From Plantago major (lineage: Eukaryota > Streptophyta > Magnoliopsida > Lamiales > Plantaginaceae): DNA of 64,000 nt. The DNA lies in contig CM048842.1 in assembly GCA_026545765.1 (NCBI GenBank), forward strand, positions 23,152,667 to 23,216,666, written 5' to 3'. Below the pieces are notes generated by a model. The model was not told the DNA's origin and searched no databases. It was given only the letters and a program-made list of their open reading frames with translations. The position numbers were made by a program, and so were the translations under genes. This document shows, in pieces, positions 58,808-64,000 of this stretch (the first letter of the stretch is position 1; every line of letters starts with the position of its first letter).

Positions 58808-58815
58808 TATAAATA
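58808..58815 (+). promoter_or_regulatory. TATA box facing the plant-mobile-domain gene
   Basis: ggttctataaataatctcccc lies 32 bp past the minisatellite and 94 bp before the ATG at 58909. Confidence 0.65.
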
Positions 58816-58908
58816 ATCTCCCCATACATCACATTTTTACACCACAACTCTCCATTCAAACGTTCTTCTTCCTTACAATCAAATACTTTGCAATCCAATC
58901 AGTGTTAA

Positions 58909-61329
58909 ATGTCAGGAATCTGGAAGGTAAAGTTATGTTAATACATTAATAAATCGTAGTATATTTGATTGCTCATCTTTCTCTATGAATTCTAACACTC
59001 CGACTATTCTCATTTCCGTACAGAAACTCTGTGAAGGCGGTTCATCCAAAGATGGCGGTGCTGAAGATAAAAGACGGGGCAAGAAGAACGTAAAGGATAT
59101 CCCGTCGGTACCAGTCGACTAGTATTCTGGACGCTTGAGAGTGATTCGTGGAAGGGAAAGAGGGCCCATACCTGCTTCAGCGAGAGCTAGAAGGTCCAAA
59201 TTGATGGCCAATGAAGAATTAAGTTCCGATGATACGGAGAACTTAATAGAGGACTCCTACGAGTCACCCGAAACTATCGACACACAAACAAGGAACAGAC
59301 TTGAAAGTGAAATTCCTCTGCTGCAGGGGGCAGATGACTTTCGAGATGACACATCGCCTGAAGCGGGTAACAAAATCAACACCAATTCGTACCGGCCATC
59401 TACACATTTCAACCATCCCAATTTGTACCGGGCATCTCCGCATTTAAATGATGATGTCCCTCCATTCAACGTTTCTAGTTATTCTCAAATGAGTGACCCC
59501 ACTGAAGGAGAGGGTGGAAGTAGCTAGCGTGGAGAGGAAGCTCCTAATAATGCCACTAATCAACCCTGGAGACCGCTAACACAAGGTATTGATGGAGGCC
59601 CGACAAATGCGGAGTTACTCACAGGATTTCTAGGCCACATCGCTCACTCCATATGGATGGAAAATGTAAGTCATTTAATTCCATATCTTTAAAATCGATA
59701 TGTTACGTGAACTATTGTTAACTCATTCTTATTTACTATTTACGTTAAAATGCCACAGGACCGCGATATTCAAGAGGGGTTTCAGCAATACCGTAAATTA
59801 AGCAAGTTCAAAGACTATTTAAACGACGATGTCTTGACTGTTGTCAACAATAGCCATCTCTCACACTTGCCCAACTCTATGCACCCGAAGATCAACATGC
59901 CTTTGATTAGTGCATTTGTTGAACGGTGGCATCCTGAAACTAATAGCTTTCACTTGCCATTCGGTGAGATGACTATAACCCTGCATGATGTCCACTATCT
60001 GTTAGGAATTCCTGTTCATGGTCGTGCGGTTAAGGTGGAAACGAACCACCCAGAGATGCTCAAGCTCTCATTATCAACTCATATGCAACTGAATGATGCA
60101 TCATTGAAGGCCAACTTTAAAAGTGCTGGGTTCAAGCGTAGCACAATTGAGGCCGTTTTAAAAGCACAAACTCTTCCACCTCCTTCACCTGCTATCATGT
60201 ACTTGTTGTGGTTGATAGGCACATCGCTATTTGTCGACAATAGTGGTCGAAAATGGTCGGATTTCTACCGTTCCTACATCACCGGATGAGGTTCATATGT
60301 ACGCATGGGGAGTCACGCACTTGCCAATCAGTATAGACAGTTGGGAATTGCATCACGTATTGACTGCAAACAAATAGATGGATGTCTCTCACTTGTGCAG
60401 GTTTTTTACATCCCGTATATTATTTATACATTTTTTCGTAACTTTAAAGAAAAATACATTTTTTATTGAAGTCTTTATACGATTTCAGATGTGGATCTAC
60501 AAGCACTTTCCTAGTTTTGAATCATGGAACTTGGGAACCATCGACCAAGATCAAACTGCTCTACATCTTGCATACAGAAGTGCCCTGGACAATGTTCCTG
60601 CAAATGAAGTGTGTCATGAAATTTATCACGCTAGTCTTCATTAACATTTAAACTCTATTATGATTATTTACTTATGTTACTTACCTCATATGTAATAGGT
60701 TATTTGGACACCATATGGACAAAGAGCGGAGGAAGCTGTCCCCATTTCTCAATTTAGGGGAATTATTCATTGTTTAAAGATTACGGAGGCTTACATGCCA
60801 GACCGTGTTATGCGCCAGTTCGGATACCCCCAATTCATTCCTCAACCACTCATAACACCAATGATTGTGCAAAGGCCACCACAACCTTCACTCTATCGAT
60901 GTTCTTATCGTCCTGGAGACTCATTCGAGAACTTTCAGAATGCTCGATGTAATTTCCTTCACCAAACACTTCGAGTTCATTACGGACCTGAAGCTCTTCC
61001 AGCGTACCAGGACTGGTTTCGCCCAAGGGCGCATATGCAAGTGACACTCCAAGAATCATTTACTCGAAGGGCACATTATCGACCAGCCGACATGAATCCT
61101 ACCGTGGTATGGTTCCTAAACATTCAATACATATACATAAACGACGTTAGCATTTCATCAAATCCTTACGTTCTGTGTTTTTTATTTGTAGAGGATACAA
61201 TGGCTCGGAGCTAAACTTGCACAAATCACTGAGCCAAGCAGGCGTTATATGAGCCAGAAAGACGTATTCGACATTGTCGATGAAATTTGTGAACACTTTG
61301 AAGATGTTATTCCATTCCGTAGTCAATAG
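58909..61329 (+). pseudogene. Plant mobile domain (PMD, PF10536-type) protein gene, six exons, with premature stops
   Basis: Exons: 58909-58926 (MSGIWK), 59024-59665, 59759-60400, 60489-60608, 60699-61106 and 61192-61329 (TAG). All introns are GT-AG. After a charged N-terminus comes NAELLTGFLGHIAHSIWMEN, then the PMD core: LISAFVERWHPETNSFHLPF, 'GEMTITLHDVHYLLGIPVHG', 'YLLWLIGTSLFVDNSG', 'YRQLGIASRIDCKQI', 'VIWTPYGQRAEEAVP' and 'RPRAHMQVTLQESFTRRAHY'. In-frame stops are at 59120 (TAG), 59525 (TAG) and 60287 (TGA), with compensating frame slips around 60280-60325. PMD proteins include Arabidopsis MAIN/MAIL1, nuclear factors in gene and transposon silencing, and the domain is common in plant transposons. 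It runs divergently from the transposase. Confidence 0.87.
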
Positions 61330-61534
61330 TCATGGCATGTAATATTTTCTATTCAAGTTCGTTCGTGTTCAAATTGTAACCTTTTATTCGGAAGCATTTC
61401 GATTCAAGTTCGAATTAAAGTTAAAGTTGCAAATTCAAAATAAATAAATTTAAATTTTAAAAAAAATATTGCCGGTTAAAGGGGCCATTTTAGTTGGAAA
61501 AAAAAATGAAACTGAAAAAAAAAAAAAAAACATG

Positions 61535-61595
61535 AAATGGCCGGTTCTCAAAACCGGCCATTTAAAAAATGGCCGGTTTTGAGAACCGGCCATTT
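61535..61595. repeat. Palindrome cluster in the right MULE inverted end
   Basis: aaatggccggttctcaaaac-cggccattt, then aaatggccggttttgagaac-cggccattt. Each 29-mer is almost a perfect palindrome and the pair forms a larger one. Confidence 0.85.
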
Positions 61596-62000
61596 CATTT
61601 TTTTTTTTCAGTTTTGAATTTTTTCTTTTTTTGCCCCCAGTTTCTCTACATATTTTTCAACTTTTTCCACTTTTCACCAAAAACAAAAAAAAATTGCGAA
61701 ATTTTTTTGATGTTTTTTATTGTTGAAATTTGTATTCAATCGTGCATGTTAATGTTATTGTGTTTGTGTAAACGAGTTATTTCGATTTTACGTTAATTTT
61801 TAAAGTTTTTTTTGAGTTAAGGGCATTTTTGATAAGTACGCAAATAATTGGTGCTGCGTTTAGCCAAAAAGGTGCTGCGTTTAACAACACCCTTAATGCC
61901 ATATTGTCCTTGCTAGAGTCCAATTTATTCTTCCCCCAACGTCTTCTTATATATAGAATTTTTATTTTTCCTAATTGTTTTACAGTTTATTTAATTTATA

Positions 62001-62257
62001 CTCCCCCATTTCAGAAAAATGTGTTACATTTTACTATTCTGCGGTCAACTGTCTTCGCGTTTGACCACAATTTACTCTTAAACGATATTAATAAATAAAT
62101 TATTAAAATTATATAATCAAAATTTAGTAATTAAAATTTTATTATATGATTTTATTAAATTATTTACTATTATCGTTTATGAGTAATTTGTGGTCAAACT
62201 CGAAGACAGTTGACCGGTCAAAGTCAAAATGTAACATTTTCTCTGAAATGGAGGGAG
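62001..62257. mobile_element. Stowaway MITE, 257 bp
   Basis: TA-flanked. It begins ctcccccatttcagaaaaatg and ends cattttctctgaaatggaggga-g. A second inverted pair, 'cggtcaactgtcttcgcgtttgacca' and 'tggtcaaactcgaagacagttgacc', gives a long hairpin. Typical Stowaway structure, non-coding. Confidence 0.92.
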
Positions 62258-63400
62258 TAATTGATTAACTACAAAATAATAAAATATAAAAATTATCTCG
62301 AATCTCAAATTTCATGTTTTTTCGTTCACTACAAATAGAGACCAATCTTTACTATATTTCGACCATTTTAAATTTCATTAGTTTTTCGGATCTTAAAGTC
62401 GAATAAAAATATATTAAAGTGTAATTTCATTAATTTCAACTTCTAAATATTTTTAGGGCGATTTACATCTAGCCACCTTTTTAGATGCCCTATAAACAAT
62501 CTAGTCCCCAAAATTTCAAATATTACGGAGAAGGACAAACTTAGAACTGAATAAAACATTATTTACAGCGAAGGAAAAAAATCAAACTTGGTGATGATGT
62601 CATAGGAGAGAGAGTGGACATGCATTTTCTTTTTCCCTTTCTTTGAAATTCCATATTTCATTATATTACAATTAACCCCCTAAAACTTTCAATTTATAAT
62701 AAAGAAGCCTTAATGTTTTAAATTTTCATATTTTTATCTATGTTCTTCTTCAAATCATTAAAAAAAGAAAAAAGAAAAATGGAGCTTCCATGGAAGCTCC
62801 CCTTTTTCAATTTTTTTTTTCTATGAAGAAGAAGATGAATAAAACTATAAAAAGTTAAAACTTTGGGGTTTAATTTAAAAGTTTTAGGAATTATATTGAA
62901 GTATTATGTCTATATTGTAAAACGCAAAATATTTGAGACAAATGTGTAATAAGATAAAACTTGTGTTTTAAAAGAAATGTTTAAATAGAGGGGCAAACTA
63001 GACTTTTTGCCAAAAGTCAAACTTTATGCTCAGATTGGACTTTGATGTACTACTTTGCAGACTAACTAGAAAATAGATTTTAACTTAACGAGATTGATAT
63101 GAATGAGGAGAATTATGATGTGGTGACAGAAGACAAGCTAGCTAGCAGGAAACATGTGATTGTAACGATAACGATTTACTCAAGTTGTCACGTACTTGGT
63201 TCTAGAAAACATATAGCATTAGTGGAGGCGTCAATTCCACTAAGTTACAATTAATTAAGGTAATCCAGATATTATTGTTCGCAACTAACTAATAGATAAA
63301 GTAAGACGAAAACGTTGTGTTGTAAATGAACAAATGCTTAATCTAACAGTGATTTTGACTAACACACATCAAACAGAATATTGGATACACTATTAATCTA
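62258..63400. other. AT-rich intergenic DNA
   Basis: No gene or RNA gene recognised. The short inverted string 'atggagcttccatggaagctcc' lies at about 62779-62800. Confidence 0.4.
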
Positions 63401-64000
63401 AAAAGCTCAAAGTAAATCACATCTTATGTATATAATCACATGAACCCTAACTAGCAGGCATTGAACCTGTCACCACCCCATAATCAGGGTGTTTAGCTAC
63501 TCATGACATGCGAAGACATAATCAATATCGTAAATAAACAAGCAATAAATATAATCTAATACTAAAATTAAAGATTCGAACGGTGATACAATTGTTACCC
63601 TTCGTGTCACAAACCCTAGGTAGAATTGAGAACCTGAATCGAATCGATGCAAAGAGTATGTAGATAATACTCCCAATCAATTGACAATCGTCGGATTACA
63701 AGAAGAAATCAGCTCAATTACCTAGATAGGTAATTGCCTTGGAAATTAGGTCTAGGTTGAGAGCAAAGTATGAAACTTGACAATAGATGATAATAATAAA
63801 GTTATGTTTTGTTCTAACTAATAGAAAGTAGAAAAGACGAAGTCTCGATGAATTAGGAGACGAAATCGCAGAAAACCGACAAAACAAGCAACTGGCGGAT
63901 GCCAGTTTGCAAACTGGCATCGCCAGTAAGAAAAACTGGCATCGCCAGTTGCAACTTCGAGTGCAACTCGCGTACGCCAGTCAAGAACTGGTGTTGCCAG
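63400..64000 (-). other. Possible LTR or leader of a further retrotransposon, cut by the window end
   Basis: On the - strand, 'gtcatgagtagctaaacaccctgatta' and 'ctagggtttgtgacacgaagggtaac' have the style of plant gypsy LTR or leader sequence as I remember it. No LTR terminus, primer site or protein was found, so this is only a suggestion. Confidence 0.25.
63890..64000. repeat. Cluster of inverted aactggcatcgccagt motifs
   Basis: aactggcggatgccagtt, tgcaaactggcatcgccag, aaaactggcatcgccagtt and 'cgccagtcaagaactggtgttgccag' follow each other. Each is partly self-complementary (ctggc / gccag). Confidence 0.75.

Larger units (their letters stand above)
54442..61892. mobile_element. Mutator-like element (MULE) with transposase-OTU and plant-mobile-domain genes
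   Basis: The exact 9-bp TSD ttaatgcca lies at 54433-54441 and 61893-61901. Inverted ends of about 550 bp (54442-54998 and 61345-61892) share gttaaacgcagcaccttttt, 'cgaaataactcgtttacac', 'cattaacatgcacgattg', GGCCGG palindromes and 'ggttacaatttgaacacga'. Two genes diverge from a central 17-bp minisatellite: transposase-OTU leftward (57816-55146) and a plant-mobile-domain gene rightward (58909-61329). A 9-bp TSD with long TIRs is the Mutator hallmark. Confidence 0.92.

Noticed and set aside
63440-63520. tRNA-like string (gaacctgtcaccacccc...)
   Set aside because: No cloverleaf could be drawn and no A/B box pair was recognised.

Overview
The window is nuclear DNA of a flowering plant, almost certainly a eudicot. 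It is AT-rich, its genes have short GT-AG introns, and most of it is nested plant transposable elements: hAT, CACTA, Mutator-like, Stowaway, a Tat-type Ty3/gypsy element and a Sirevirus-like Ty1/copia element. No organelle or bacterial genes were seen. Only two host genes are supported: the 3' part of a FRIGIDA-like gene (exons 3923-4098 and 4594-5181, + strand), and the first exon of a small chloroplast/thylakoid-type membrane protein gene (10240-9773, - strand) that carries an in-frame TGA.

Layout. 1-5181: FRIGIDA-like gene; its upstream intron holds a tandem duplication split by a hAT element that itself contains a second hAT, both with exact 8-bp target duplications. 5182-11498: intergenic DNA with a hAT MITE (8578-9093) and Stowaway-like MITEs. 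11499-26138: a 14.6-kb Tat-type gypsy element on the - strand (gag-protease-RT-RNaseH-integrase) with an oppositely oriented extra gene on the + strand that has its own TATA box and an intron. 26530-49822: a three-level nest in which a short hAT element (TSD cacatata) contains a CACTA element (26726-49283, TSD gta), which contains a 17-kb Sirevirus-like copia complex (31227-48285, TSD cactt). 50785-51262: RNase H fragment. 51286-54105: an unclassified element with long inverted ends, filled by an array of the motif aaaaactagacaat. 54442-61892: a 7.45-kb Mutator-like element (9-bp TSD ttaatgcca, about 550-bp inverted ends) with two divergent genes, a transposase-OTU protease fusion and a plant-mobile-domain gene. 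62001-62257: Stowaway MITE. The last 600 bp may be the start of another element.

Most notable. (1) The two Mutator-element genes are separated by about 53 copies of a 17-bp repeat rich in G-box cores (CACGTG), framed by outward-facing TATA boxes. (2) Just after the copia pol gene lie five small hairpins with a constant ACGGGNA loop; one has a compensatory stem change. (3) The copia element carries an extra gene with its own TATA box and several phase-0 introns, which is unexpected in an element that moves through RNA. (4) Several patches show CAG/CTG triplets replaced by CG-containing strings when compared with sister copies. This looks like uncorrected long-read base-calling at CHG-methylated sites rather than mutation, so some frameshifts here may be artefacts.

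Nearly all element genes are broken by nonsense codons and frameshifts. The exceptions are the CACTA TNPA-like gene, which looks intact over five exons, and the uninterrupted OTU reading frame in the Mutator element.
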